Below, in pieces: positions 6,204 through 14,589 of a DNA stretch of 32,472 nucleotides. The stretch spans positions 1 to 32,472 of the forward strand of contig CAJUQO010000034.1 of NCBI GenBank assembly GCA_910588295.1, written 5' to 3'. Below the pieces are notes generated by a model that saw only the letters and a list, made by a program, of their open reading frames with translations, ran no database searches and was not told where the DNA came from. Each line of letters begins with the position of its first letter. Position 1 is the stretch's first letter. The DNA comes from an uncultured Lachnospiraceae bacterium. Its GTDB lineage: Bacteria; Bacillota; Clostridia; Lachnospirales; Lachnospiraceae. The position numbers and the translations under genes are program-made.

Positions 6204-6971
6204 ATGTTTAAACTGACAAAATATGAACTGCGCAAAACCCGCACTACCCTGCTGATCGCAGCGGCATGCTTTGCACTCCTCGAGCTGGCCTACATCCTCG
6301 GCCTGGCTCTGCATAAAGAAGACTTGGCCGGCGGTTCCGCCAGCTTCCTCGTGCTTTTTGCTGTTTTCAGCTACTTATTCTTTCTGATACTGGCCATCAT
6401 GAATTACTCTAAGGAGATGAATTCCAAGAGCAGCTATCTGATTTTTATGACACCGAACACTCCCCTGGCTATCATCTCCGCCAAGATGCTGATGATCCTT
6501 CTGGTGGGCCTGACTTCCCTGCTTGTCTATGCCCTGTTTTGCTGGCTGGACATACGGCTCCTCATCGCCTTTTATCCCGACGCGGAAATGACCGGCGATC
6601 TGCTGGCCGGATTTGCCAAAGGGCTGGGCGTCGACCTTCCTGAGCTGGGATTTACTCTGCTGGCCCTGCTGATCGCCATGATCGTAACATTTTTCCTGCT
6701 TGTAACGCTGGCCTACCTGGCCATCACCTTAAGCGCCACCTTCCTGCAAAACTTCCGTTTCAAGGGATGGATCAGTTGTATCCTGTTCCTGGCCTTTTTC
6801 ATGGCAGCAACCTGGATCGACAATCATCTGATACCCGCCCTCTATCCAAATCCGGCCACCTGGCAACAGCTCTGGATCGGTATTGCACCCTCCTGTCTGT
6901 TCTATATAATACTTATGATCCTGGCCACCTTTGCCTGTTCTGTACTTTTGGAAAAAAAGGTATCGCTGTAA
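6204..6971 (+). CDS. ABC transporter permease (ABC-2 type)
   Basis: A 255-residue integral membrane protein, probable partner of the upstream ATPase. After a short basic N-terminus (MFKLTKYELRKTRTT) come about six hydrophobic segments: AACFALLELAYILGLAL, SFLVLFAVFSYLFFLIL, ILLVGLTSLLVYALFCW, LLALLIAMIVTFFLLVTL, ISCILFLAFFMAATW and CLFYIILMILATFA. This is the ABC-2 arrangement with cytoplasmic MNYSKEMNSKSSYLIFMTP between helices 2 and 3. I start at ATG 6204 because AAGGAG (6191-6196) sits 7 bases upstream; the in-frame ATG at 6150 has no ribosome site. The gene ends 32 bases before a strong hairpin and converges with the minus-strand Bce-like genes. Confidence 0.88.
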   Translation: MFKLTKYELRKTRTTLLIAAACFALLELAYILGLALHKEDLAGGSASFLVLFAVFSYLFFLILAIMNYSKEMNSKSSYLIFMTPNTPLAIISAKMLMILLVGLTSLLVYALFCWLDIRLLIAFYPDAEMTGDLLAGFAKGLGVDLPELGFTLLALLIAMIVTFFLLVTLAYLAITLSATFLQNFRFKGWISCILFLAFFMAATWIDNHLIPALYPNPATWQQLWIGIAPSCLFYIILMILATFACSVLLEKKVSL

Positions 6972-7002
6972 AACCGCAGCATTCTATACCCCTTGTAAAA
7001 GT

Positions 7003-7032
7003 TATCGCCGGGCCTCCAAAAGCCCGGCGATA
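7003..7032. terminator. Terminator hairpin after the ABC permease
   Basis: A perfect 11-bp stem, TATCGCCGGGC (7003-7013) and GCCCGGCGATA (7022-7032), with an 8-base loop. On the minus strand it is followed by ACTTTT; on the plus strand the tail is weak. It lies between convergent transcripts and may serve both. 7033-7104 holds no gene that I can support. Confidence 0.6.
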
Positions 7033-7104
7033 CACATCTTCTGAATATCTTCAGAATATCTTCATCCATCTCGCCCATAAATCCTGTTCCGCTTTTTCAC
7101 ACCG

Positions 7105-7188
7105 TTATCTGCTCTTCGGCGAACAGATCCACGGCAATACAAGCAATACTGCCATGACACAAACAGCAATTTTTATCCATTTCCTCAC
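7105..7188 (-). CDS. Possible 27-residue membrane peptide
   Basis: A short frame begins with GTG at 7188, 10 bases after GGGAGATG, and ends at TAA 7107-7105. The peptide reads RKWIKIAVCVMAVLLVLPW in its first two thirds and ends ICSPKSR: one hydrophobic helix with basic ends, in the size range of small membrane proteins or type I toxins. It lies 111 bases downstream of the Bce-like permease gene on the same strand. No complementary RNA or repeat accompanies it, unlike the locus at 2893-3216. I do not recognise the family, and chance cannot be excluded. Confidence 0.35.
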   Translation of the reverse strand: MRKWIKIAVCVMAVLLVLPWICSPKSR

Positions 7189-7299
7189 TTTATCACATCT
7201 CCCTGAAAATTCTTTGGAATACTTTGTCTATATACCGCTATTTATTTCCGTTTAGGATCCTTCTGTGTAATCGGGAGCCTCCCCTGCCCGGCATTTCAT

Positions 7300-9204
7300 C
7301 TACTCTATCCCCGCATTCCTCCGGTAAAACGGCAGCGAGAAAAAATAGCATCCGGCATAAAATACCAGAATCACCAGCACACTGGCTATATTGACCGGCA
7401 GCAGATCCGTACTCATCACTTTTCCCAGCGCGTGAACCGAGAACCACGAGGACACCGTCATCACCAGAAACGGCCCCGCATAGGTAAACAAGAGCTCATG
7501 GGCCACGGCCCGCCCCAGTACCCGGCGATCCACGCCGATCTTACACAACCCCGCATAGCGGGCCCGATCCTCAAAGGCATCGTTGTATATCCGCATAAAC
7601 AGTATGCTGCCGCTGGCAAGCACAAACACCATAAACATGAAGATACAGATGGAATACAGCACCTTGATCCAAGCCTCGTCGCCGGCCGTGGGATCGGCAA
7701 AGGTACACCCCTGATACCGTTCCGGCTGCCTGTCATGCAGACCTTTCAGCCTATCTCTGCTGGCGGCAAAATTCTCCGGATCCGCGATCCGGTAATTGTA
7801 CAGATACACTTCCGCCCCCAGAGGACACATCTTCTCATAAACACGGTCGTTCACCATGTAAAAACTGATATGTTCCTGTAAAACACCCAGATATGGCACA
7901 GACGTCTCCTGCACCTGACGATAGGCGCTGCCGTCAATGGTAACTGTGATGTCCGATTTATCCGTGATCAGGCTCATGAGATAGAGCTGGGTCACATTTA
8001 CGACCTCATCATCCCCAAGTTCCGGAATCGAAAACTCCAGGCCCGCCTCCTCGGCCAGTCTGCGAACCGCAGACCAGGACAGGGCGCCGTAACCCTTGTG
8101 CTTATACATAGTTTCAACCACGTCCTCCTGAAACAGCAACAGGGGAATCTCTCCGCTGCAAGCGACCTCATTGTCCTCCTCTATGATCCCACGCAGCTCT
8201 CCGTCCAGATCATCCTGAATACCCATCACCTGGTATTGCCAGGTACCACGAAAATGTTCTATTTCTGTATAACGGTTTTTCATGGCAAATCCCATGGCCA
8301 GGGCCGTCACCGAGCAGAGCATCAGCACCGTCACCATAGCGTAGGTGCGGTAATTCCTTTTCATACGGAAAATGATATTGTTGATCCACAGCGTCCGCTC
8401 CTTTTTATAGAGAAAGCGTTTCCGCCCGGCCATACCCTGAACCAACAGAGGAATCATACCGCCGAACAGCAGATACACACCGATGATCACCAGCACCACC
8501 GCCGCCAGCACATTATTCATCACTTCCATACCGCCGTCTTTGATAGCCAGATAGTAGCCTGCCGACAGAATCCCCACCCCCAGCACGGCCTTGACTGCCA
8601 AGAGCCCTGTCGGCTGGCGGACAAACTCATTTTTCCGGCTGGCAGATACCAGCTCCAGTACGCTGCTGCGCACAATATTTGCATAACCCTTGACCACAAA
8701 GATCAGGTAAACGGGAAGATACATCACCGCTACCCGCCAGACCGGCCCCAGGCTCAGGTGGAAACGGATCTCCACCGCTATATCTGAGAGCCGCACCAGC
8801 GCCATCTGAAACAGCTGGCTGGTCAGCATCCCCACTCCCAGGCCCAGGGCCAGGGAGGACAATCCAATCAGAGATGTCTCAACCATATAGAGCTGCCCGA
8901 TCTTCTGGTTCGTCAGCCCCATAAATACATAGATACCGATCTCCCGTTTGCGGCGCGTCAGAAACACATTGGTAGCATACCATATGAAAAAGATCATAAA
9001 GCAGACCAGCACAACCGTGATCGCCTGTATGGAAATATTCATATTCTGCCGGTTTTTCTCCCCCAGCACATCAAAAGCGTCCGAATCCACAACGCATTGG
9101 AAATTGAAATAAATCAGTATGGTAAAAGCCAGGGAGACCACCAGTGAGAGATAATTTCTCGCACTGGTTTTGAAATTCTGCAGAGCCAGCCTGGTCATGC
9201 TCAT
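7300..9204 (-). CDS. Bce-type ABC transporter permease (FtsX-like)
   Basis: The 634-residue permease of a peptide-antibiotic sensing and detoxification transporter (BceB/VraG class). The N-terminal helix in RNYLSLVVSLAFTILIYF and groups of further helices follow the FtsX pattern of about ten membrane segments. A large extracellular region (about residues 300-510) interrupts them; in BceB this domain binds the bacitracin- or lantibiotic-type ligand. GIYVFMGLTNQKIGQLYM is the cytoplasmic coupling region. The start ATG at 9204 lies in an ATGA overlap with the ATPase stop, with GGGAGGTGA just upstream. With the ATPase, kinase and regulator it forms a complete Bce-like resistance module; the peptide recognised is unknown. 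Confidence 0.92.
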   Translation of the reverse strand: MSMTRLALQNFKTSARNYLSLVVSLAFTILIYFNFQCVVDSDAFDVLGEKNRQNMNISIQAITVVLVCFMIFFIWYATNVFLTRRKREIGIYVFMGLTNQKIGQLYMVETSLIGLSSLALGLGVGMLTSQLFQMALVRLSDIAVEIRFHLSLGPVWRVAVMYLPVYLIFVVKGYANIVRSSVLELVSASRKNEFVRQPTGLLAVKAVLGVGILSAGYYLAIKDGGMEVMNNVLAAVVLVIIGVYLLFGGMIPLLVQGMAGRKRFLYKKERTLWINNIIFRMKRNYRTYAMVTVLMLCSVTALAMGFAMKNRYTEIEHFRGTWQYQVMGIQDDLDGELRGIIEEDNEVACSGEIPLLLFQEDVVETMYKHKGYGALSWSAVRRLAEEAGLEFSIPELGDDEVVNVTQLYLMSLITDKSDITVTIDGSAYRQVQETSVPYLGVLQEHISFYMVNDRVYEKMCPLGAEVYLYNYRIADPENFAASRDRLKGLHDRQPERYQGCTFADPTAGDEAWIKVLYSICIFMFMVFVLASGSILFMRIYNDAFEDRARYAGLCKIGVDRRVLGRAVAHELLFTYAGPFLVMTVSSWFSVHALGKVMSTDLLPVNIASVLVILVFYAGCYFFSLPFYRRNAGIE

Positions 9205-9962
9205 GAAAAATCACCTCCCAGAGACGCCTGCATTTCAATGATCCGGTCATAAAATTCCTTCCGGTCCTTCCCCCGGCTGATGCGGCACTGGATAAGACCG
9301 TCATTCAGGATATAGACGTCCTTCGCATAGGATGCGCTGTAGGCATCGTGGGTCACCATCAGGATTGTGGCCCGCCCACCGTCGTTGACCCCTTTCAGAC
9401 ATTCCAGCAGATCACGGCTGGAGCGGGAGTCCAGCGCCCCCGTCGGCTCATCGGCAAACACAATCTCCGGCTCTGTGACCAGGGCCCGGCAGGCCGCCCC
9501 TCTCTGCTTCTGGCCGCCGGAGAGCTGATAGGGATATTTTTTCAGATGCTCCGCCAGGCCGAACTGCCTGGCCAGCTCTCCGCTGCGCTCTATGCATTCC
9601 TTCCCGGGCACCCCGTTCAGAGCCATGGGCAGGGCAATATTATCCTGCAGCGTCATGGTGTCCAGCAGATTATAGTCCTGAAAAACAAACCCGATCTTAT
9701 CCCGCCGCAGCTTTGACAGCTCCCGGTTGCGGATCTGCGTGATATCCTTCCCGTCCAGCCATACCGAACCCATAGTGGGCCTGTCAATGGTGGATAGGAT
9801 GTTGAGCAGCGTGGTCTTTCCTGACCCGCTGGGCCCCATGATCGCGATAAAATCTCCCCGGCACACGGACAGGTCGATCCCCTTAAGCACCGTGGTGGAA
9901 AAGCCCTTGCTGCCGTAGTCCTTAGTCAGATTGCGGATCTCCAATACTTTACTGTCATTCAT
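9201..9962 (-). CDS. Bce-type ABC transporter ATP-binding protein
   Basis: A 253-residue ATPase of the MacB/LolD/BceA family. Walker A is GPSGSGKT at 43-50, then the Q-loop region FVFQDYNLLD, signature LSGGQKQRGAACRAL and Walker B IVFADEPTGALDS followed by MVTHDAYSA. In the signature region this protein has RGAACRAL where most homologues read R(V/T)AIARAL; this is a small variation after the core LSGGQ. Start ATG 9962 has AGGAGGT 8 bases upstream. Its stop overlaps the permease start by 4 bases. It powers the permease, and in Bce systems flux through the pair also signals to the kinase. It has its own promoter separate from the kinase/regulator operon. Confidence 0.94.
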   Translation of the reverse strand: MNDSKVLEIRNLTKDYGSKGFSTTVLKGIDLSVCRGDFIAIMGPSGSGKTTLLNILSTIDRPTMGSVWLDGKDITQIRNRELSKLRRDKIGFVFQDYNLLDTMTLQDNIALPMALNGVPGKECIERSGELARQFGLAEHLKKYPYQLSGGQKQRGAACRALVTEPEIVFADEPTGALDSRSSRDLLECLKGVNDGGRATILMVTHDAYSASYAKDVYILNDGLIQCRISRGKDRKEFYDRIIEMQASLGGDFS

Positions 9963-9987
9963 CTATCTTAACCTCCTTACACGGGCT

Positions 9988-10032
9988 ATTATAGGAGATA
10001 TCACAGAAAAAATCCTTACAAACGTCTTACAA
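9988..10032 (-). promoter_or_regulatory. Promoter and response-regulator operator of the Bce-like transporter
   Basis: On the minus strand a perfect TATAAT (9993-9988) lacks a good -35. Instead, TTGTAAG occurs twice 11 bp apart (10032-10026 and 10021-10015), on one face of the helix, just upstream. A poor -35 with tandem repeats there is characteristic of promoters activated by OmpR-type regulators. The adjacent regulator at 11094-11801 is the obvious candidate. Confidence 0.6.
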
Positions 10033-10037
10033 AACAG

Positions 10038-10070
10038 GGCCGGACCTTACAGTTCTTGTAAGGTCCGGCC
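10038..10070 (-). terminator. Terminator of the kinase/regulator operon
   Basis: A perfect 14-bp stem (10038-10051 with 10057-10070, 5-base loop) just downstream of the kinase stop; on the minus strand it is followed by CTGTTTTG. The stem itself contains another CTTACA/TGTAAG pair, so it may also hold a regulator half-site. Confidence 0.75.
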
Positions 10071-10072
10071 TC

Positions 10073-11101
10073 TCACAAGCCTTCCCCAAAGAAATATTCC
10101 CGATTATCATGGAAACAGATCGTGAACCGCGTGTAAGCGCCGTATTCGCTCTCCACCTCTATGGCATGTTCCAGTTTCTCCGCGATCCGCGCCGCCAGGT
10201 ACAGCCCCATACCGGTGGACTTATATTTCCCGCTCCGGTTTCCGCTGCCCGTGTAACCCTGATCAAAGACCCGGCGGATATCCCGGGAGAGAATGCCCTC
10301 CCCATGATCCTCCACGCATAACAGCAGTTCCCTGTCCTTCTGCTCTGCCGTGACCAGCAGCAGGGGCTCCCTCTCTGCGCTCACGTATTTGACAGCGTTA
10401 CTCACAAGCTGATCCAGCACGTAGACCAGCCACTGCTTGTCCGTATAGACAATGCAGTCCTCCGGCACCTGTATGTCTACGGTAAAATGATTCTGTATCA
10501 GAAAAAACCGGTTATTGCGGATCGAAGCCCGCACGCAGTCCAGGAGATTTTGTCTCCCGATTTTCAGGTCATACAAATTCCCCTGGGCCTTACACCCCAC
10601 CAGGGCGCCGTTCACCTGCTGGTTGATCCGCTCCAGCTGCTCCCGCATGATCTGCCGGACATCCGTGTCCGAAATCCTCTCACATGCCAGAAAACCCGCC
10701 GACAGCGGCAATTTTACCTCGTGGCACCATTTCGTGATATAATCCATCAGGTCGCAGTACTGCTCGTACTGCTTTTCCAGCTTTCCCTTCCACAGATCCA
10801 CATCATGCCGGGCAACATCCCGGTTCTCATACTCCCCCAGGACATCGCCGATCTCTCCGGCCCGTTCCAAAAGTTCGGCGATCTCCCCCTCCCGCCTTTT
10901 AAGCTTCCTGTAAACACCGGCCAGCCAGATTCCGCTGAATATCAGCAGCAGAAAATCCAGGTACAGCAGATCCGCCCTGTTTTCCGCCTGCAAAAACCAG
11001 AGAAAATATATATTATAGGCCGCACCCACGCACAGACAGGCCGCCGTCGTTTTCAAGCATCGGCCAAACCCACGGGGCAGACGCCTCATCCGTTCATCCA
11101 T
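10073..11101 (-). CDS. Bce-type intramembrane-sensing histidine kinase
   Basis: A 342-residue sensor kinase with two N-terminal membrane helices (about 15-37 and 44-64) and almost no extracellular loop, the hallmark of BceS-like kinases that sense through their ABC transporter. The phosphoacceptor is H127 in YITKWCHEVKLPLS. The ATPase domain has the N box LVSNAVKY, G1 VEDHGEGI and GMGLYLAARIAEKL. It overlaps the response-regulator gene by 8 bases, so the pair is co-translated (regulator first). It likely autophosphorylates when the transporter engages a peptide antibiotic and passes the phosphate to the regulator encoded at 11094. Confidence 0.93.
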   Translation of the reverse strand: MDERMRRLPRGFGRCLKTTAACLCVGAAYNIYFLWFLQAENRADLLYLDFLLLIFSGIWLAGVYRKLKRREGEIAELLERAGEIGDVLGEYENRDVARHDVDLWKGKLEKQYEQYCDLMDYITKWCHEVKLPLSAGFLACERISDTDVRQIMREQLERINQQVNGALVGCKAQGNLYDLKIGRQNLLDCVRASIRNNRFFLIQNHFTVDIQVPEDCIVYTDKQWLVYVLDQLVSNAVKYVSAEREPLLLVTAEQKDRELLLCVEDHGEGILSRDIRRVFDQGYTGSGNRSGKYKSTGMGLYLAARIAEKLEHAIEVESEYGAYTRFTICFHDNREYFFGEGL

Positions 11102-11801
11102 CTATGAAATACCCCTGCCCTTTCTTCGTGCGGATCAGCTCCTTCCCGCAGAAAGCCTTGAGTTTGCTCCGCAGACGGCTGACCGTCGTTGTCAGGGTGC
11201 CGTCGGAAATAAATTCATCCGTACTCCAGAGCGTTATCATCAGCTCCTCCCTGGTAACCACCCGAGGACGGCTCTCCACCAGCCGGGACAGAATTTTTCT
11301 CTCCGACCGGGTAAGCTCGGCTTCCCGCCCCTGAAAAAACAGCGCGCCCGCCTCTTTATCAAAACAAATGCCGTCTCCAAGCCGGATCCTCTCCGTCACT
11401 TGGTACTGGTAAGCCCTCCGCAAAATCGCTTCAATTTTTGCTTTCAAAAGCTCCAGCTGGAAAGGCTTCTCCACATAGTCGTCGCCGCCCTGGGCCATAG
11501 CCATGATCTTGTCCCGATCGTCGCCGCGGCTGCTGATAAACAAAATCGGCACATTGGATATCTCCCGTATCCGTCCGCACCAGTAAAACCCGTCGTAATA
11601 GGGAAGATTGATATCCATGAGCACCAGCCGGGGCGAAACGCGGCAAAACTCCGCCAGCAGATCCTCAAAATCCTCCGCCAGTTCCACCCCGTAGCCCCAC
11701 CGGGCCAGAAAATTTTTCAGTTCTCCGGCCAGAATCCTGTCATCCTCCACAATCAGTATACGAGTCTTAGACTCTTCCTGCTGCTGTATTTGATTTTTCA
11801 T
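11094..11801 (-). CDS. OmpR-type response regulator (BceR-like)
   Basis: A 235-residue two-domain regulator. The receiver domain has the acidic pair in ILIVEDD, phosphorylated D63 in LVLMDINLPYYDGF, the ISSR switch segment and K in YVEKPFQ. The winged-helix DNA-binding domain (about 140-235) contains LTRSERKILSRLV and the recognition region TTTVSRLRSKL. I choose the ATG at 11801, 6 bases from AGGAGG (11808-11813); a GTG at 11804 is only 3 bases away and less likely. It is first in an operon with the kinase. The tandem CTTACAA repeats upstream of the transporter genes are its probable targets. Confidence 0.94.
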   Translation of the reverse strand: MKNQIQQQEESKTRILIVEDDRILAGELKNFLARWGYGVELAEDFEDLLAEFCRVSPRLVLMDINLPYYDGFYWCGRIREISNVPILFISSRGDDRDKIMAMAQGGDDYVEKPFQLELLKAKIEAILRRAYQYQVTERIRLGDGICFDKEAGALFFQGREAELTRSERKILSRLVESRPRVVTREELMITLWSTDEFISDGTLTTTVSRLRSKLKAFCGKELIRTKKGQGYFIDG

Positions 11802-11932
11802 CACATGCCTCCTGCTTCTGCCACTATATCATACCCTCCCCAGACATTCCAGTTTTTTCGTCGGCTCAATAAATCGAAAATTTTTTCCATGGATACCAAA
11901 AAGATATATTCCGGTGATAGAATACCATCATA

Positions 11933-12053
11933 CAGAAAACCTGCCGCTGGCGGATTTTCTGCATACTAAGGCATACAGAAAATGTGTCCGGACATTTTTC
12001 TGCGTAACAGACAGACAGGGGAGCAGCAGTTCAGCCCAGGCTTGTCTGGACTG
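11933..12053. repeat. Cluster of imperfect inverted repeats upstream of the second two-component operon
   Basis: Three palindromes occupy the 283-base gap. CAGAAAA...TTTTCTG arms bound 11933-11961 and again 11976-12002; the second pairs over at least ten bases around GTCCGG. A third, CAGTTCAG/CTGGACTG, spans 12027-12053 and is followed by ACAGACTGCTG. They could be regulator binding sites, RNA hairpins in the leader, or remains of a repeat element. No convincing promoter was identified; TATATT (11905-11910) and TAGAAT (11918-11923) are possible -10 boxes. Confidence 0.5.
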
Positions 12054-12084
12054 TTGAAAAACAGACTGCTGATGGAGAACGCAT

Positions 12085-12753
12085 ATGGAACAGAAACTAT
12101 TGATCGTGGAGGATGACCGCTTATTGGCAGAAGCTGCCGCGGACTATTTTACCAGTAAAGGCTGGGAGACAGAGACCGTCGGAGACGGCGAAAAGGCTCT
12201 GGAAATATTGGAAAGAAAAAGCTACCATCTAATTTTGCTGGATGTGATGATGCCCGGGATGGACGGATTCGCCCTGTGCCGCGAGATCCGCAAAAACAGT
12301 GATGTACCTGTCATCTTCATTACAGCCCGCGTGCTGGAGGAGGATAAACTGAACGGATACTTCCTGGGCGCGGATGATTATGTGACAAAACCCTTTTCAC
12401 TGCCGGTTCTCTATGCCAAAGCCATGGCGCTGACGGGAAGGATACAGGGGCTTCACACTTTCGTGGAACTGGGAAATCTGAAAATAGATGTCAGCAGCCA
12501 CCGGGTCTGGAGCCGCGGACAGCTTATAGCCCTGCCCCCTAAGGAATATGAGATGCTCCTGTTCTTTATGGAGAATCCGGGGCGGATCTACAGCCGGGAA
12601 CAGCTTTTGATCCGTTTCTGGAGCTATGATTTCGACGGAAATGTGCGGGTGGTGGATAATCATATCAAAAAACTGCGAAAAGCGATCGGTTCCTGCGGAT
12701 GCACCATACAGACTGTACGAAAATTTGGCTATCGGCTGGAGGTAGAAAAATGA
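12085..12753 (+). CDS. OmpR-type response regulator
   Basis: A 222-residue regulator with a receiver domain (LLIVEDDRLLAE; phosphoacceptor D53 in LILLDVMMPGMDGF; FITARV; K in YVTKPFSLP) and an OmpR winged helix (LPPKEYEMLLFFMENPGR, then the recognition helix NVRVVDNHIKKLRKAIG and TVRKFGYRLE). The ATG at 12085 has GGAG about 9 bases upstream. Its stop overlaps the start of the kinase gene (ATGA at 12750-12753). It is on the opposite strand to the Bce-like regulator, with which it shares the upstream region. Target genes are unknown; the palindromes at 11933-12053 are candidate autoregulatory sites. Confidence 0.94.
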   Translation: MEQKLLIVEDDRLLAEAAADYFTSKGWETETVGDGEKALEILERKSYHLILLDVMMPGMDGFALCREIRKNSDVPVIFITARVLEEDKLNGYFLGADDYVTKPFSLPVLYAKAMALTGRIQGLHTFVELGNLKIDVSSHRVWSRGQLIALPPKEYEMLLFFMENPGRIYSREQLLIRFWSYDFDGNVRVVDNHIKKLRKAIGSCGCTIQTVRKFGYRLEVEK

Positions 12754-14516
12754 AAGGGAACTTAAACAGGAAAAAGAAACGGTTTTGGATACCGGTCACC
12801 ACGGGCTTCATCGCCCTGTATCTGGTGACCATGATCCTGGCCACCTGCCTGGTAAGGCAAAAATTTATCGAAGACTATAACCGCACCTTCGAAGAAACAG
12901 CTTACTCTCTGCTTAACAGCGCATACAATCTGGCAGAGGAGGCAGACGACAGAGGGCTCGGAACAGAAGAAATTCAGAAAGAATACCAGAAATTTGTTAA
13001 TGACTATCTCCGAAATACCTTCAATCCCCCTCTACAGATATCCGTCGCGGTTTATGACCTTGACAGAAACCTGCTGGCACAAAGCGGCGATATCTTTGAT
13101 GACCCTCTGTTCATGCTGGATGACTACTTTTCCTTTGAGGAAAAAGATACACTGGCAAAATACTATTATGAAAATATACAATCCAGCGCGAATTATACTC
13201 TGCCCGGAAAATACCGGATCCTGCTCCAGTTCTCCTCCGACATGGCCGACCTGTACAAAGTCTATGTACAGGAGATCACATGGACAGAATGGAAGAAAGA
13301 CGGTGAGGATCTGAACATAGATGGGTATACCGATCCGCTGCTGGAAATCTGGTCCTGTGAAGTCGGGGGCGTCTATGATTACGAATCCGGCACTGAGACG
13401 GAGGGATCGACATTCTTCGCCACAGACAGCAAGGTGGTATGGGAATGGACGAATCCAAAGGCGGGTCAGGAAGAAAAAGGCGGGATCATCGCGGAGGCCT
13501 ATCCTGTTTTTCCGTACATGAGATCCTCCGCGAATCCTTATGGACGCTGGCGCCAATGGGCTAAAAGCGACTATCTCCACGGATTCCCGGAGCGTGAAAA
13601 TTTCACCTGGGAAAAAGGAACCGACTACCCCGACCTTGAGGTGAACGAAAACAAGCTTTACTACAGGGGATGCTATCGGTTCAAGATTGGAACCTCCGAA
13701 ACCCTCTCCGCTTATATGGAGATCCGTCTGGACGAACACCCGTGGGCTGCCGCCCTGGATCATATGAAATATGCCTATCTGGCCGGCCTGATCCTGACCC
13801 TCGCCTGTATGTTTCTGGTCATGTACTCTTTCAACCGGATCTACGATCGGCAGATGGCGCTGGAGCAGACCCGGCGGGATCTCACCAATGCCATGGCCCA
13901 CGAATTGAAGACGCCCCTGGGCATCATCCGGAATTTCGCTGAGAACCTGCTGGAACACAACATGGAAGAAAAACGCGATTACTATCTCAATCAGATCATC
14001 GGGCAGACGGAAGAGATGGATCATCTAGTGATGGAGATGATCGAGATATCAAAACTGGACTCCGAAGAGCTGGTTTTAAAGAAAGCGCCCGTGTCCATGG
14101 CGGAATTGATCCATGAACAGGCGGAACGGCTGGAACCTCTGATTCTGGAGAAAAACCTCCAGATACAATACAGGCAGGCCGCGGATTTCCAGGTGGACGG
14201 GGACAGAGAATATCTGGCAAAAGCCGTATGGAACCTGCTGGCCAACGCGGTGGATCACAATGTGCCGGACGGCCACATACGGGTCAGCTTCGCGGCAGAT
14301 AAATGCAGTATTGAGAACACGGGAAAAACTCTGGATGAGGAACAGCTGAACCATGCCTTTGATCTGTTCTATACGGGGGATAAAAGCCGCAGAAAGGAAA
14401 AAAAGCATATGGGGCTTGGCCTGTTTCTGGCGAAGAAGATTTTTGCGCTCCATGACATGAGCCTGGCACTGGAAAACACAGATGACGGCGTCCGGGCCGT
14501 TATCCGAAAATCTTAA
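12750..14516 (+). CDS. Sensor histidine kinase with large extracellular domain
   Basis: A 588-residue membrane kinase. A basic N-terminus (NRKKKRFWIP) leads into membrane helix 1 (about 12-33). A long extracellular sensor region runs to about residue 335 and is rich in Asp, Glu, Tyr and Trp. Helix 2 (YAYLAGLILTLACMFLVMYSF) precedes the cytoplasmic part. The phosphoacceptor is H384 in AMAHELKTPLGIIRNF, then the N box NLLANAVDHN and GLGLFLAKKIF. A classical G1 DxGxG is not obvious: the segment reads CSIENTGKTL, as in some VanS-like kinases. I start at ATG 12750, coupled by ATGA overlap to the regulator and preceded by GGAGG; an in-frame upstream ATG at 12699 lies inside the regulator gene. Its ligand is unknown. 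Confidence 0.93.
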   Translation: MKGNLNRKKKRFWIPVTTGFIALYLVTMILATCLVRQKFIEDYNRTFEETAYSLLNSAYNLAEEADDRGLGTEEIQKEYQKFVNDYLRNTFNPPLQISVAVYDLDRNLLAQSGDIFDDPLFMLDDYFSFEEKDTLAKYYYENIQSSANYTLPGKYRILLQFSSDMADLYKVYVQEITWTEWKKDGEDLNIDGYTDPLLEIWSCEVGGVYDYESGTETEGSTFFATDSKVVWEWTNPKAGQEEKGGIIAEAYPVFPYMRSSANPYGRWRQWAKSDYLHGFPERENFTWEKGTDYPDLEVNENKLYYRGCYRFKIGTSETLSAYMEIRLDEHPWAAALDHMKYAYLAGLILTLACMFLVMYSFNRIYDRQMALEQTRRDLTNAMAHELKTPLGIIRNFAENLLEHNMEEKRDYYLNQIIGQTEEMDHLVMEMIEISKLDSEELVLKKAPVSMAELIHEQAERLEPLILEKNLQIQYRQAADFQVDGDREYLAKAVWNLLANAVDHNVPDGHIRVSFAADKCSIENTGKTLDEEQLNHAFDLFYTGDKSRRKEKKHMGLGLFLAKKIFALHDMSLALENTDDGVRAVIRKS

Positions 14517-14538
14517 ATTGACCAAAATATGAAAATAC

Positions 14539-14566
14539 CGCCAGGGCCGGAAAACCGGCCCCGGCG
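14539..14566 (+). terminator. Hairpin after the second kinase
   Basis: A 12-bp GC-rich stem with one mismatch (14539-14550 with 14555-14566) and an AAAA loop, 22 bases after the kinase stop. The nearest T run (CTATTTTTTG) begins about 16 bases later, so termination is probable but not textbook. Confidence 0.55.
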
Positions 14567-14589
14567 TCACGACGTCCCGCTATTTTTTG

